Positions 1 to 9,398 of a DNA stretch of 64,000 nt are shown here, in pieces. The DNA lies in contig NZ_CP138632.1 of NCBI RefSeq assembly GCF_036456085.1, forward strand, positions 620,001-684,000. The letters are read 5' to 3'. The DNA is from Veillonella parvula. Lineage in GTDB: Bacteria; Bacillota; Negativicutes; Veillonellales; Veillonellaceae. Position numbers and translations under genes: made by a program. The notes beneath the pieces are model-generated. The model saw only the letters and a program-made list of their open reading frames with translations. It had not been told where the DNA came from and did no database searches. The first letter of the stretch is position 1; each line of letters starts with the position of its first letter.

Positions 1-955
1 TAAGGCCGATATCCTCAGCTGGCGCAAATACGGCAGAACGAGCGCCAATAATAATGTGACTATCCTTACGGCGCAAACGCTCCCAATTATTGTTCCGTTG
101 TTGTACCGTCAATTTACTATGAAATACTACGACTTCGTCACCAAAAGTTTCTACAAATCGTTTCACAATTTGATCAGTCAATATAATTTCAGGTACTAAA
201 ATAATAGCCGTCTTATCCTGACTAATACATCTTGCTGTAGCACGTAAATATAATTGAGTCTTACCACTACCAGTGACACCATGAAGTAAAAAGGTTTTAT
301 GTTCATGGCTATTCATTGCATCTTGTATTGGTCCATATACAGCTTGTTGAGCTTCAGTAAGAGGAATATTAACTTCTTCTGTTAAAAGCTCATCAAATGT
401 TGTTTTTGTGGCTTTAAAACGAGCTTCAACGACAATACCTTTAGCTTCACTCACTTGTTTAATGACCATACGAGAATAGCCTTTAGCTAGTAGTAATGCC
501 TTAGATGCTCCGCCCACTTCAAGTAAGTATTTTGCTAATTCTCGTTGCTTCTTTTTTCGTTCACTAAATTGTGCCACCGAAAATTCTGGCATGACTACTA
601 ACCATTCTTCCTTTGGTGCCTCGTAAGATTTTAATGTCTTATTCACTGTAAACAATCGCAATGCATCGCCATAAGAGAATAAATAATACTCATTTAGACG
701 GCGGGCCGTATCCATCATTTCCGGTGTAAACCAAGGTTCGCTATCTAATACTTGCACAATATTTCGTAAAGTGAACTCTGGTGGCTCAACTAACTCGTCG
801 TAACCAATAAGAATGCCTTCTTCACGACTATGTCCTAAAGGAATGAGTACGCGCGTACCAGGTAAGACATTACCAAACTTTTCAGGCATTAAATAGCTCA
901 AAGGTTTATGAAGTTGTTTGGCCGGTCTGTTAATTATAACTTGTGCTACGCGCAT
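1..955 (-). CDS. priA: Primosomal protein N' (PriA helicase), N-terminal part, cut by window edge
   Basis: PriA is a 3'-to-5' superfamily 2 DNA helicase that reloads the replisome at stalled forks. The visible 318 residues start at ATG 955 behind a GAAAGGAAA ribosome site and run off the left edge, so the C-terminal zinc-binding and second helicase parts are missing. Residues 1-100 match the PriA 3' DNA-binding domain. A Walker A motif (GVTGSGKT, about 226-233), a PEI-LT motif (about 255-260) and GARSAVFAP (about 304-312) follow in the expected order. It is the first of a run of minus-strand genes and lies downstream of metK with a weak hairpin between. Identification rests on motif order and is secure. 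Confidence 0.95.
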   Translation of the reverse strand, partial: MRVAQVIINRPAKQLHKPLSYLMPEKFGNVLPGTRVLIPLGHSREEGILIGYDELVEPPEFTLRNIVQVLDSEPWFTPEMMDTARRLNEYYLFSYGDALRLFTVNKTLKSYEAPKEEWLVVMPEFSVAQFSERKKKQRELAKYLLEVGGASKALLLAKGYSRMVIKQVSEAKGIVVEARFKATKTTFDELLTEEVNIPLTEAQQAVYGPIQDAMNSHEHKTFLLHGVTGSGKTQLYLRATARCISQDKTAIILVPEIILTDQIVKRFVETFGDEVVVFHSKLTVQQRNNNWERLRRKDSHIIIGARSAVFAPAEDIGL

Positions 956-979
956 ACATTTTTTCCTTTCGTTTATTAT

Positions 980-1015
980 AAAAGGTCTCAGTAGAAATTC
1001 TACCAAGACCTTTTG
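980..1015 (-). terminator. Candidate terminator of metK
   Basis: An inverted repeat AAAGGTCT/AGACCTTT lies between the metK stop and priA. The following T tract on the minus strand is short and interrupted, so read-through into priA is plausible. Confidence 0.45.
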
Positions 1016-1017
1016 TA

Positions 1018-2208
1018 TTATAAGCCAGCTTCTTCTTTTAGAATTTGTGCTTTATCTGTACGTTCCCAAGGTAAATCCACATCAGTTCTACCAAAGTGAC
1101 CATACGCTGCAGTTTTGCGATAATGAGGCTTTAACAAATCAAGCATTTCAATGATTCCTGCTGGACGAAGGTCGAAATGTTTTTTAACAAGCTCTTGAAT
1201 TTTTGTTTCCTCTATGCGACCTGTACCAAAAGTATCAACTAAAATAGATACAGGATGAGCAACCCCAATTGCATAAGCAACTTGCACTTCACATTTATCA
1301 GCAAGACCTGCTGCTACAACATTTTTAGCTACATAACGCGCTGCGTATGCTGCAGAACGGTCCACCTTAGATGGATCCTTACCAGAAAATGCACCGCCAC
1401 CATGACGGGCCATACCACCGTATGTATCTACAATAATTTTACGGCCAGTTAAACCAGCATCTCCATGAGGTCCTCCAATTACGAAACGACCAGTTGGATT
1501 GATGAAGTATTTAGTATTTTCATCAACGAATTCAGCAGGCAACGCTGCGTCAATTACATAACGCTTCAAATCGGCTTTAATTTGTTCTTGGGTAACTTCA
1601 GGGCTATGTTGCGTAGAAATAACAATTGTATCAATGCGCTTAGGTTTACCATCAACATATTCTACAGTAACTTGAGTCTTACCGTCTGGACGTAAGTAAG
1701 TTAAGGTCCCATCCTTACGAACTTCTGTAAGTCGACGAGATAAACGATGTGCCAAGGAAATTGGCAAAGGCATGAGTTCAGGTGTTTCATTAGATGCATA
1801 GCCAAACATCATACCTTGGTCACCAGCACCGATTTTATCAAGCACTTCACCATTGCCATCTTTTGATTCAAGTGCTTCATCAACACCCATGGCGATATCC
1901 GCAGATTGTTCATCGATGGATACAAGTACACCACAAGTATCACAATCAAAACCAAATTTTGCACGAGTATAACCAATTTCACGAATTGTATCACGTACGA
2001 TGCGAGGAATATCTACATATGTGTGAGTAGAAATTTCACCTACTACATGAACTAAACCAGTAGTAACTAAAGTTTCACAAGCCACACGAGCAGTTGGATC
2101 CTTTTCAATAATCGCATCCAAAACAGCATCAGATATTTGGTCAGCTATTTTATCTGGATGGCCTTCAGTAACAGATTCAGAAGTAAAAAACATATGTTTT
2201 TCAGCCAT
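1018..2208 (-). CDS. metK: S-adenosylmethionine synthetase
   Basis: This enzyme makes S-adenosylmethionine from ATP and methionine in the cytoplasm. The 396 residues match the normal family length. The ATP-binding GHPDK motif is at 16-20, GAGDQG is at 127-132, and the glycine-rich [14 protein letters not shown] loop is near 270-283. A ribosome site (AGGAGG) sits just upstream of ATG 2208. The leader carries a SAM-I riboswitch and terminator, so the gene should be shut off by its own product. It appears to be a single-gene transcription unit between the SulP transporter and priA. Confidence 0.98.
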   Translation of the reverse strand: MAEKHMFFTSESVTEGHPDKIADQISDAVLDAIIEKDPTARVACETLVTTGLVHVVGEISTHTYVDIPRIVRDTIREIGYTRAKFGFDCDTCGVLVSIDEQSADIAMGVDEALESKDGNGEVLDKIGAGDQGMMFGYASNETPELMPLPISLAHRLSRRLTEVRKDGTLTYLRPDGKTQVTVEYVDGKPKRIDTIVISTQHSPEVTQEQIKADLKRYVIDAALPAEFVDENTKYFINPTGRFVIGGPHGDAGLTGRKIIVDTYGGMARHGGGAFSGKDPSKVDRSAAYAARYVAKNVVAAGLADKCEVQVAYAIGVAHPVSILVDTFGTGRIEETKIQELVKKHFDLRPAGIIEMLDLLKPHYRKTAAYGHFGRTDVDLPWERTDKAQILKEEAGL

Positions 2209-2225
2209 TTTATCCTCCTAATACG

Positions 2226-2256
2226 AAAAAAAGTCTCTCATGCACTCATGAGAGAC
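2226..2256 (-). terminator. Riboswitch-controlled terminator ahead of metK
   Basis: On the minus strand GTCTCTCATG, a four-base loop and CATGAGAGAC form a perfect 10-bp stem followed directly by seven T. It ends 18 bases before the metK start and is the expression platform of the upstream SAM riboswitch. Confidence 0.9.
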
Positions 2257-2360
2257 CCTCCCATCTAACGACATTTGTCATAGGAATTAGCACCTTTTCC
2301 GCTTGGAATGGTTGCTGTAGCTTCACAGGGCCTATCCCTCCACTACTCTTGATGAGTTAC
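2257..2360 (-). promoter_or_regulatory. SAM-I (S-box) riboswitch aptamer
   Basis: Read on the minus strand, the leader carries the conserved S-box blocks in order. These are CTCATCAAGAG at the P1/P2 junction, GGAGGGATAGGCCC with GTGAAGC, then CAGCAACC, and later AAGGTGCTAATTCC before the P4 hairpin. P1 closes by CATC/GATG. The aptamer runs straight into the terminator stem next to metK. In this family SAM binding stabilises P1 and lets the terminator form, lowering metK expression. Sequence and gene context agree, so the call is firm; exact helix ends are approximate. Confidence 0.93.
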
Positions 2361-2366
2361 AGAAAT

Positions 2367-2395
2367 ATTATAGTGTATTTACAGTGAGAAAGCAA
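2367..2395 (-). promoter_or_regulatory. Candidate sigma-A promoter of metK
   Basis: TTGCTT and a perfect TATAAT are spaced 17 bases apart on the minus strand, about 7 bases before the riboswitch begins. The -10 is consensus; the -35 matches three of six. Confidence 0.6.
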
Positions 2396-2402
2396 GTCAT
2401 TA

Positions 2403-4067
2403 TTATACCTCTCTTGCCTCTTTTAAAGCTAAATCATGTTCAGCCTTATGAAGGGCACTTTCAAACTGACGATACATATGATGACGGCCCAGAATATCCA
2501 AGAAATTAGATTTATACATCTCTCTACGTATATCGTAACTCACATCACTAAGCAAAACTTCTATGCCTCTTTTTTGAAGTTCTTCAATAATACCTCGTAA
2601 AATACGTAAACCCGTTAAATCTACAAATGGTACTTTTACAAAACGAATGATTAAATATTTAGGATCTTTATGTATAGAGTTTAACGCTCTATCAAATGCA
2701 CTTATAGCACCAAAGAATAATGGGCCTTCTACAGTGTATACCATTATTTCTGGATGGATTGTAATCTCATGCCTAATCTGTGCTGATAATTCGGCACTAC
2801 TTGCTTCATGCACATCAATTGTATTAACCATTTTGCGCATAAACTGCAACACTGCAAGTACTACACCTACATTTACAGCTACTACTAAATCCGTAAAAAT
2901 AGTCAGGAAAAAGGTAAGCAATAATATTATTTGATCTGGACGAGGTGCGAGAATAAGCATTCGTATAAAACGTGGTACATCACTCATATTGTAGGCTACT
3001 ACAAATAATATGGCTGCCATAGATGCCAACGGAATATACACTGCATATGGGGCTAAAAATAAAAGAATGGCACCTAATGTAATGGCATGAACAATACCTG
3101 CCACCGGAGAATTACCACCTTGACGAATATTTGTAGCAGTTCGCGCAATAGCACCGGTTGATGCAATTCCACCAAACAATGGCGCAAATATATTAGCTAA
3201 TCCTTGTCCAAATAATTCAGTATTAGATTCATGCTTGGTGCCACTCATACCATCAGCAACAACTGCAGACAATAAGGATTCAATAGCGCCTAGCATGGCA
3301 ATTGTAAAAGCCGGCCCGATTAAAGATAAGATTTTATCAAAGCTCAATTTTGGTATAGAAAATTCTGGCAAACCTTGAGGTATACCACCAAATGCACTAC
3401 CAATGGTTAAAACCGTAGGAAATTGGTAGATAGCTTGAATAACCGTAGCAACAATCATAGCTACAATGGGAGCTGGAACTTTATTAATATATGGGATTTT
3501 AGGTAAAACTAACAGTAGACTTAAGCTTAAGAGCGCAATCCCCAATGTAGGTAAGTCAGAGTATGGTAAGGACTGAATCATAGCCCATAATTTTTCATGG
3601 AAATGAGCCATATAAGGCAACGGTGGAAATCCAAAGAAATATGGCCATTGCCCTACCCAAATTGTAACACCAATACCTGCTGTAAAACCCATAATAACAG
3701 GTGTGGGTATAAACCGAATGACTGTCCCTAACTTTGCAACGCTCATTAAAACCAGAATAATCCCTGCCATCATGGTCGCAATTTGTAAACCTTCAAAGCC
3801 ATAATTGACAACGATACTGCTCAATAGAACGATAAATGCCCCTGTAGGGCCCGCAATCTGAACAGGGGAGCCACCAAACAAGGATACAAATATACCTGCA
3901 ATGATTGCCGTATAAATGCCCGCTTGCGGTGTAACTCCACTAGCAATAGCAAAGGCCATTGCTAAAGGCAGAGCCACTACCCCTACGACCAATCCAGCAA
4001 TAATATTGTTACTCCATTTTCCTTTTCCTAATGAGCCGTCTAAATATGCTTTTTGTATAGCAAACAT
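2403..4067 (-). CDS. SulP family inorganic anion transporter
   Basis: This is an SLC26/SulP-type membrane transporter of about 554 residues. It probably carries sulfate, bicarbonate or a similar anion, often coupled to H+ or Na+. Many hydrophobic segments fill residues 20-420, including the family-like stretch AGIYTAIIAGIFVSLFGGSP. A cytoplasmic STAS domain follows (about 435-545, with VPFVDLTGLRIL). I chose ATG 4067 because AAGAAGGG precedes it; the longer reading frame begins with GTG at 4103 without a ribosome site. It lies directly downstream of coaBC on the same strand and may be co-transcribed. The substrate cannot be told from sequence. Confidence 0.9.
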   Translation of the reverse strand: MFAIQKAYLDGSLGKGKWSNNIIAGLVVGVVALPLAMAFAIASGVTPQAGIYTAIIAGIFVSLFGGSPVQIAGPTGAFIVLLSSIVVNYGFEGLQIATMMAGIILVLMSVAKLGTVIRFIPTPVIMGFTAGIGVTIWVGQWPYFFGFPPLPYMAHFHEKLWAMIQSLPYSDLPTLGIALLSLSLLLVLPKIPYINKVPAPIVAMIVATVIQAIYQFPTVLTIGSAFGGIPQGLPEFSIPKLSFDKILSLIGPAFTIAMLGAIESLLSAVVADGMSGTKHESNTELFGQGLANIFAPLFGGIASTGAIARTATNIRQGGNSPVAGIVHAITLGAILLFLAPYAVYIPLASMAAILFVVAYNMSDVPRFIRMLILAPRPDQIILLLTFFLTIFTDLVVAVNVGVVLAVLQFMRKMVNTIDVHEASSAELSAQIRHEITIHPEIMVYTVEGPLFFGAISAFDRALNSIHKDPKYLIIRFVKVPFVDLTGLRILRGIIEELQKRGIEVLLSDVSYDIRREMYKSNFLDILGRHHMYRQFESALHKAEHDLALKEAREV

Positions 4068-4108
4068 GTAAGAAAAACACACCCTTCTTAAAACAACACA
4101 CACAAGAA

Positions 4109-5314
4109 TTAATTTATGTCAGCTTTGTTTGCTACTAAATCAATAACTTCTCTAAGGATATGTCGAGCAAGTTCAGATTTTTTCATATTAGGCATTTCTT
4201 TAGGCTCTTTATCGGGATATAAAAAATAGCCTTCATTCGTATCTACATTAAAACCTGCATTCGATTTGCTTACATCATTGGCCACAAGCATATCTAGATT
4301 TTTTCTAGCCACTTTATCCTGACCATACTTGATTACATGTTCTGTTTCTGCCGCAAAACCAACAAGAATTTGATGATTTTTTTTAGAGCCCAACCCTTGT
4401 AGAATATCTGGATTTTTTACGAGTTCTATGGTCATAGACTCCATTTTCTTTATTTTTTGCTCTGCTTTATGAAGGACTCTAAAATCAGAAACAGCGGCAG
4501 CCATAATAACTACATTAACATCATTATAACGAGCTTCAACAGCCTCCTGCATAGATACCGCAGAATCTACAGAAATAAAGTCTACGCCACTTGGTATAGG
4601 CAAGGATGTGGGAGCACTTACTAATATCACTTTAGCCCCCATGCGTACAGCCTGTTCTGCAATGGCATATCCCATCTTACCGCTAGAACGATTTCCAATA
4701 TACCGAACAGGATCAATACTCTCCTGTGTTCCGCCAGCTGTAACAAGTATAGTAGTACCTTCAAGCTCATTGGTGCTGCACATTTTAGATTCTAGCCAAT
4801 CCACAATTGCTTCGGGCTCCGGTAAACGTCCTACACCAGTGATGCCACAAGCTAACCAACCTTCTGCAGGGTCCATAATATGGTAGCCCAAAGAACGTAA
4901 TCCTTCTAAATTGCGTTGAGTAATAGGATTATTATACATTTCTGTATTCATAGCAGGACAAAGGTACTTAGGTGCTTTGGTAGCCATAATTGTTGTAGTT
5001 AACATATCATCAGCAATGCCTGCATAAATTTTTCCGATCACATTTGCTGTTGCAGGCACAACTACATATGCATCTGCCCAAGTGGCCAGTGCAATATGTT
5101 CTACATCCCACTGATGAACTTGTTCAAACATGTCTAGAGCTACAGGATGTCCACTGATTTCGCCAAATGTTAAAGGTGACGCAATATGCGTTGCATTTTG
5201 TGTCATTACAACCTTTACTTCAGCCCCTTTTTTACGAAGTCTGCTTACCACTTCAATTGCCTTATACGCTGCAATACCTGCAGATACTGCGACAATGATA
5301 TGTTTTCCGCGCAT
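4109..5314 (-). CDS. coaBC: Bifunctional phosphopantothenoylcysteine decarboxylase / phosphopantothenate–cysteine ligase
   Basis: CoaBC performs two steps of coenzyme A synthesis: joining cysteine to phosphopantothenate and decarboxylating the product. The flavin-binding CoaC half covers about 1-180, with catalytic His73, the PAMN substrate motif (120-123) and the active Cys156. The CoaB half follows, with GGTQESIDPVRYIGN around 194-208. At 401 residues it is full length. GGAG lies 7 bases before ATG 5314. Together with coaD at 9.9 kb, the window holds the last part of the CoA pathway apart from CoaE. Confidence 0.97.
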   Translation of the reverse strand: MRGKHIIVAVSAGIAAYKAIEVVSRLRKKGAEVKVVMTQNATHIASPLTFGEISGHPVALDMFEQVHQWDVEHIALATWADAYVVVPATANVIGKIYAGIADDMLTTTIMATKAPKYLCPAMNTEMYNNPITQRNLEGLRSLGYHIMDPAEGWLACGITGVGRLPEPEAIVDWLESKMCSTNELEGTTILVTAGGTQESIDPVRYIGNRSSGKMGYAIAEQAVRMGAKVILVSAPTSLPIPSGVDFISVDSAVSMQEAVEARYNDVNVVIMAAAVSDFRVLHKAEQKIKKMESMTIELVKNPDILQGLGSKKNHQILVGFAAETEHVIKYGQDKVARKNLDMLVANDVSKSNAGFNVDTNEGYFLYPDKEPKEMPNMKKSELARHILREVIDLVANKADIN

Positions 5315-5331
5315 GTTCTTCTCCTTTTAAA

Positions 5332-5360
5332 AATTCCTTGTATCAATGATACAAGGAATT
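5332..5360 (-). terminator. Hairpin between rpoZ and coaBC
   Basis: A nearly perfect 14-bp inverted repeat (AATTCCTTGTATCA with TGATACAAGGAATT) is followed by a short T run on the minus strand. It may end or attenuate the remA-gmk-rpoZ transcript before coaBC. Confidence 0.55.
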
Positions 5361-5366
5361 GATTTT

Positions 5367-5582
5367 TTATTTAATGCCTTCTTTAGTGCGTTTATATGTC
5401 ACTTCACCTTCAGCAATTTCATAAAATGCCAAAGATACAGGCTTGTCAGTCGCATGTGTAGATTCTGCTAAGCAAGGTTCGCCATCTGTTAATTCGCGAG
5501 CGCGTTTAGCCGCTAAAGTCACCAATGTATATTTGCTATCTACTTGGCTTTCCAATTTTTTTAATGGAGGTTTTACCATCAT
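5367..5582 (-). CDS. rpoZ: RNA polymerase omega subunit
   Basis: Omega is the small RNA polymerase subunit that helps beta-prime fold and assemble. The product is 71 residues. It contains the family core KYTLVTLAAKRARELTDG (about 17-34) and a Firmicute-like tail ending in an acidic-basic VTYKRTKEGIK. The start is ATG 5582 with GGAG ten bases upstream; the longer frame reaching back to 5684 overlaps gmk and is not needed. It directly follows gmk with a 4-base gap, the order seen in many Firmicutes. Confidence 0.95.
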   Translation of the reverse strand: MMVKPPLKKLESQVDSKYTLVTLAAKRARELTDGEPCLAESTHATDKPVSLAFYEIAEGEVTYKRTKEGIK

Positions 5583-5586
5583 ACTA

Positions 5587-6216
5587 TCACTTCTCCTTAG
5601 ACTCTTGATATTGTTTATAAATATATTGAATTTGCTCTTTATTACGACTAATCTTACAAGACTCAGCTCGCAAGATAGAAGCAACCTTTTCAGAAGCCTC
5701 TGCTAAATCATCATTTACAACGATATAGTCATAACGATGAGCTAAGGCCAATTCTGAACAAGCCAATGACAATCGTTTATCAATGACTTCTTTAGCATCT
5801 GTGCCACGATTATGTAAACGTTCAGATAACTCAGATAGTGACGGCGGTACAATGTAAATAAATACAGCATCGCTAAAACGTTCCTTAACCTGCATAGCGC
5901 CTTGAATATCGATTTCTAATAGTACACTTTTCCCATCATCTAATAAATCCATTACATGTTGTTTTGGAGTACCATAGTAATTATCATATACCTTAGCATA
6001 TTCTAAGAATGCGTCTTCACTAAGTAAAGACTCAAATTCCTCTTTAGAGCGGAAGAAATAGTTAATTCCTTCCTTTTCACCCACACGTGGAGCACGGGTT
6101 GTCATAGAAACGGAATAAACTAAATTAGGCATTTCTTTACGAATATTCGCACAAATCGTACCCTTACCTGCGCCAGATGGCCCGGATATAACGATTAATA
6201 ATCCTCTGTCTGACAT
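5587..6216 (-). CDS. gmk: Guanylate kinase
   Basis: Guanylate kinase phosphorylates GMP and dGMP to the diphosphates using ATP. The P-loop SGPSGAGKGT is at 11-20. The GMP-binding stretch with TTRAPRVGE follows, then the lid region around NRGTDAKEVIDKRL. The 209-residue length is typical. ATG 6216 is preferred over GTG 6222 because TAGGAG ends five bases before it and would overlap the GTG. It sits between remA and rpoZ, a standard cluster. Confidence 0.97.
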   Translation of the reverse strand: MSDRGLLIVISGPSGAGKGTICANIRKEMPNLVYSVSMTTRAPRVGEKEGINYFFRSKEEFESLLSEDAFLEYAKVYDNYYGTPKQHVMDLLDDGKSVLLEIDIQGAMQVKERFSDAVFIYIVPPSLSELSERLHNRGTDAKEVIDKRLSLACSELALAHRYDYIVVNDDLAEASEKVASILRAESCKISRNKEQIQYIYKQYQESKEK

Positions 6217-6224
6217 ATGCACTC

Positions 6225-6494
6225 CTATGATTCCACTGTATCTACATCCACATCATGTTGCACAAGTCGATGTGCTACGGTTTCAGGTTGAATTGCAGAT
6301 AATACAATTTGACCACTATCCATAACTAATACAGCACGTGTCTTACGACCATATGTGGCATCAATGAGCAATCCCTTGTCTCTAGCATCTTGAACCATCC
6401 GCTTTATAGGGGCGGATTCAGGACTAATAATAGCCATAACACGGTTAGCAGATACCATATTACCAAAGCCTATATTCAGTAATTGAATACTCAT
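6225..6494 (-). CDS. remA: RemA-family DNA-binding regulator (DUF370)
   Basis: RemA proteins are small DNA-binding regulators; in Bacillus subtilis RemA activates biofilm matrix and osmoprotection genes. The 89-residue protein shows the family pattern from its start: [19 protein letters not shown], then a basic [22 protein letters not shown] segment. The genomic position yicC-remA-gmk-rpoZ is conserved in Firmicutes and supports the assignment. The target genes here are unknown. Confidence 0.9.
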   Translation of the reverse strand: MSIQLLNIGFGNMVSANRVMAIISPESAPIKRMVQDARDKGLLIDATYGRKTRAVLVMDSGQIVLSAIQPETVAHRLVQHDVDVDTVES

Positions 6495-6508
6495 TCATAG
6501 ACCTCCTA

Positions 6509-7390
6509 TTACTCTACATTCTGTACTTGTTCTCTAATTTTCTCTAACTCACATTTAAGTTGAACCACAAGCTCAGTAATAATCGAATCCATTGCTTTGG
6601 ATCCGATTGTATTTACTTCACGATTCATTTCTTGCAAAATAAAATCGACCTTACGACCGATTGAGTTTGTATCTGCAAGTGTATTTCTTAATTGTACCAC
6701 ATGAGAGGTAAATCGGACAATCTCTTCCGTAATATCCGTCTTATCAGCTAATAGAGCAATCTCTTGTATAAAACGATCCTCACTAATACTCGCTTCTAAA
6801 GAAACTAAATATTCCTGAATTTTAGTTTTTATGTGTTCGCGATATGCTTCTACAGCACCAGATTTATTAGTGTCAATTTTAGTAATGATCTTTTCAAGTG
6901 TATCGATACGATCTAATAAATCCTGCTTGATATGTTGACCTTCCGCAGTTCGCATTGCTATTAAAGCATCTAATGCTTGAGTCGTAGCTTCTTTCACAAT
7001 ATCTAATAGAACATCTTCTGCAATTGGTGTATCTTGTTGTTGAACCCATTCGGTAGAAATCGAATTTACAGCTTGTAAAGGTACCTTTTTTGAATCATCA
7101 TAGAATTCTTCTTGTACCAACAACTCTTGTATTTGTTTTCTCAATACACTATTAATAGTAAAAGTTTTAGGTCGCTCCCCTGCATCTAAAATAGAAACTG
7201 ATACCTCAACCTTACCACGAGTAATACGATCTTGTATCATTCCACGAATAGTACTTTCAAAAGGATTCATTTGTTTTGGACTACGAATAAACAGATCCAA
7301 GAAGCGAGCGTTTACGGACTTAATTTCTACCGTACAGGTAATGCCATCTTTGGTTGCTGTGCCAGAACCAAAACCGGTCATACTTTTCAT
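6509..7390 (-). CDS. yicC: YicC family endoribonuclease
   Basis: YicC/YloC proteins are conserved RNA-binding proteins, with endoribonuclease activity reported for family members. The 293-residue product begins with the signature MKSMTGFGSG and ends with the DUF1732 domain containing GRKVDFILQEMNREVNTIGSK (split here as about residues 245-265). A strong AAGGAGG lies upstream of ATG 7390. It starts the minus-strand run yicC-remA-gmk-rpoZ and is divergent from the rqcH-like gene across about 125 bases. Confidence 0.94.
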   Translation of the reverse strand: MKSMTGFGSGTATKDGITCTVEIKSVNARFLDLFIRSPKQMNPFESTIRGMIQDRITRGKVEVSVSILDAGERPKTFTINSVLRKQIQELLVQEEFYDDSKKVPLQAVNSISTEWVQQQDTPIAEDVLLDIVKEATTQALDALIAMRTAEGQHIKQDLLDRIDTLEKIITKIDTNKSGAVEAYREHIKTKIQEYLVSLEASISEDRFIQEIALLADKTDITEEIVRFTSHVVQLRNTLADTNSIGRKVDFILQEMNREVNTIGSKAMDSIITELVVQLKCELEKIREQVQNVE

Positions 7391-7517
7391 AAATCATCCT
7401 CCTTAGTAGTTTTTATTATTGTACCACGAATTACACAATCCGTGTTTAAATACTAAGAATTATATGTACACTATGGTATACTAAACTATACTTCTAAATA
7501 TATTTGAAAGGAGTACT

Positions 7518-9233
7518 ATGAATTTAGACGGACTTACCATGTCTGTACTCGCTAAAGAATTAAACGAGCGACTACAAACAGGTCAAATACAAAAACTATA
7601 TCAAATAGATAAAACTACATTATTATTTAAAGTTCGAGCACTTAACGAAGACCAAAACTTAATTATTACCGTAGGTGCCACACCAGCAATGTATCTTAGC
7701 CAACCACTTCAAGATCTACCAAAAGAACCAAGCTCACTTTGCATGTTCTTACGAAAGCATATTGAAGGTAGCCGCATCGTAAAGGTGGAACAAATCAACG
7801 GTGACCGTATCATGTGTATCCAAACGGATAAACTAGAAATGGACGGTTCTATTACGAGTACATATATTTATATTGAATTAATGGGCAAATATTCCAACTG
7901 TATCTTCGTACAAGACGGTATTATTTTAGAATCCTTAATTCACGTCTCCCCTCTCATGAACCGTGAACGTATTATTAGTCCAAAAATACAGTATGATTTA
8001 CCACCTAATGCTAATCGCGTAAGTTTAATGGACTTTGATAATAATGAAATAAAAAATCTACTTACTTCCTTTGGTAATGGCTCTGTGCAGCAATCTATTC
8101 GAGCTATCTTTAACGGTTTTGGTAAACCTTTATTGGATGAGCTTTTATATATTTCCAAATTAAGTGGTGAAGAAATCATAACTGATTTAGATACTTCTCA
8201 ACTAGATACACTTGCTAAAGCCTTGTACGACCTCAAGGTAAAACTCGAAAATAGCAAAGGTTTATTTACTTTAGTCAACGATAACAATAAAAAAGCTTAC
8301 ACAAGTATTTTATTACATAACTATAAGGTATTAAAAGAATACAACACTATTTCTGAAGCCTTAGAGGAATCTATTCATAATACAAAGGCAATTTATACAG
8401 CTGATAAAGAGTTAGAAAAAATCTTAACAGCAGCCATCAAAAAGGAAGAAGGTCGCCATCAAAAGATCAAAGATGAATTAGAAGATACTAAGAAAATGGA
8501 AACCTATAAATTATATGGTGATCTTCTAATGATAAATGCACACCTTCAAGTGCAATATGAGCCTTCTATTGAATTACAAAATCTTCTTTCCGAAGAAAAT
8601 GAAATGTTAACGATTCCTTTAAAGCCAAACTTAACTATTGTGGAAAATGCACAATGGTATTATAAGCTTTATACAAAACTAAAAAATCGTATGGTTAGTG
8701 GCGAGTTCCAACTCAATGCTAGTACTACAAAACTAGCATACTTACAATCTATTCTGTACAGCATCTCTTTAGCCACAACTCGTGAAAGCTTAGAAGAAAT
8801 ACGCAAAGAATGCATGGATGCAGGTATCATAAAAAAATCAAAAAAACCACTATCTTACAAGCTTGGCAAATCTAACTACATTCACTTAACAATTGATGAA
8901 GGTGAAATATTCATCGGTCGTAACAATCAACAAAACGAATATTTAACACACCGATTTGCAAAGCCAACTGACATTTGGTTCCATACACAGGATATCCAAG
9001 GTTCGCACCTTATTTTAAGACTCAATGTTGAGCCAGACGATATGATTCTATCTAAAGTAGCTCAATATGCAGCCTACTTCAGTAAAGCTCGTGATACTAG
9101 TAAGGTCCCGGTAGATTATACATACATTAAAAATATCAAAAAGCCACCTGGATCTCCTTTGGGATTTGTTATTTTTAATACCCATCAAACTATGATTGTG
9201 GAGCCGAAAAAGCCAGAAAACTATAGAGAATGA
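7518..9233 (+). CDS. rqcH: RqcH/NFACT family ribosome quality-control protein
   Basis: RqcH (Rqc2/NEMF homologue, once called fibronectin-binding protein) binds obstructed 50S subunits and directs addition of alanine tails to stalled peptides. The N-terminal NFACT-N domain (about 1-190, starting MNLDGLTMSVLAKEL) is followed by helix-hairpin-helix and long coiled-coil regions (about 260-430). The NFACT-R domain follows, with the DIWFHTQDIQGSHLIL motif near 490. At 571 residues it is full length. AAGGAG precedes ATG 7518, and a TGGTATACT extended -10 like sequence lies near 7475. It is a lone plus-strand gene with its own terminator. Confidence 0.93.
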   Translation: MNLDGLTMSVLAKELNERLQTGQIQKLYQIDKTTLLFKVRALNEDQNLIITVGATPAMYLSQPLQDLPKEPSSLCMFLRKHIEGSRIVKVEQINGDRIMCIQTDKLEMDGSITSTYIYIELMGKYSNCIFVQDGIILESLIHVSPLMNRERIISPKIQYDLPPNANRVSLMDFDNNEIKNLLTSFGNGSVQQSIRAIFNGFGKPLLDELLYISKLSGEEIITDLDTSQLDTLAKALYDLKVKLENSKGLFTLVNDNNKKAYTSILLHNYKVLKEYNTISEALEESIHNTKAIYTADKELEKILTAAIKKEEGRHQKIKDELEDTKKMETYKLYGDLLMINAHLQVQYEPSIELQNLLSEENEMLTIPLKPNLTIVENAQWYYKLYTKLKNRMVSGEFQLNASTTKLAYLQSILYSISLATTRESLEEIRKECMDAGIIKKSKKPLSYKLGKSNYIHLTIDEGEIFIGRNNQQNEYLTHRFAKPTDIWFHTQDIQGSHLILRLNVEPDDMILSKVAQYAAYFSKARDTSKVPVDYTYIKNIKKPPGSPLGFVIFNTHQTMIVEPKKPENYRE

Positions 9234-9234
9234 T

Positions 9235-9266
9235 AAAAGCGAAGGTATCCCTTCGCTTTTATTTTT
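9235..9266 (+). terminator. Terminator of rqcH
   Basis: AAAAGCGAAGG, a four-base loop and CCTTCGCTTTT, followed by a T-rich tail, begin two bases after the rqcH stop codon. Confidence 0.9.
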
Positions 9267-9353
9267 GGTTTATTATTTCGCTCACATTATTTTTTACATA
9301 TTGATCTGAAAATTGATATTACTTATCTTAAGTTTTCTATGGAATTTAAATAT

Positions 9354-9389
9354 AAAAAAAGAGGCTAGATATAATATGATATCTAGCCT
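9354..9389 (-). terminator. Terminator of the coaD operon
   Basis: AGGCTAGATAT and ATATCTAGCCT form an 11-bp stem with a six-base loop. On the minus strand it is followed by seven T. It lies about 10 bases past the stop of the coiled-coil gene. Confidence 0.88.
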
Positions 9390-9398
9390 TTGTTTAAA

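Noticed and set aside
918-2030. Several plus-strand frames opposite metK and priA
   Set aside because: They are antisense shadows of well-supported genes and lack ribosome sites.
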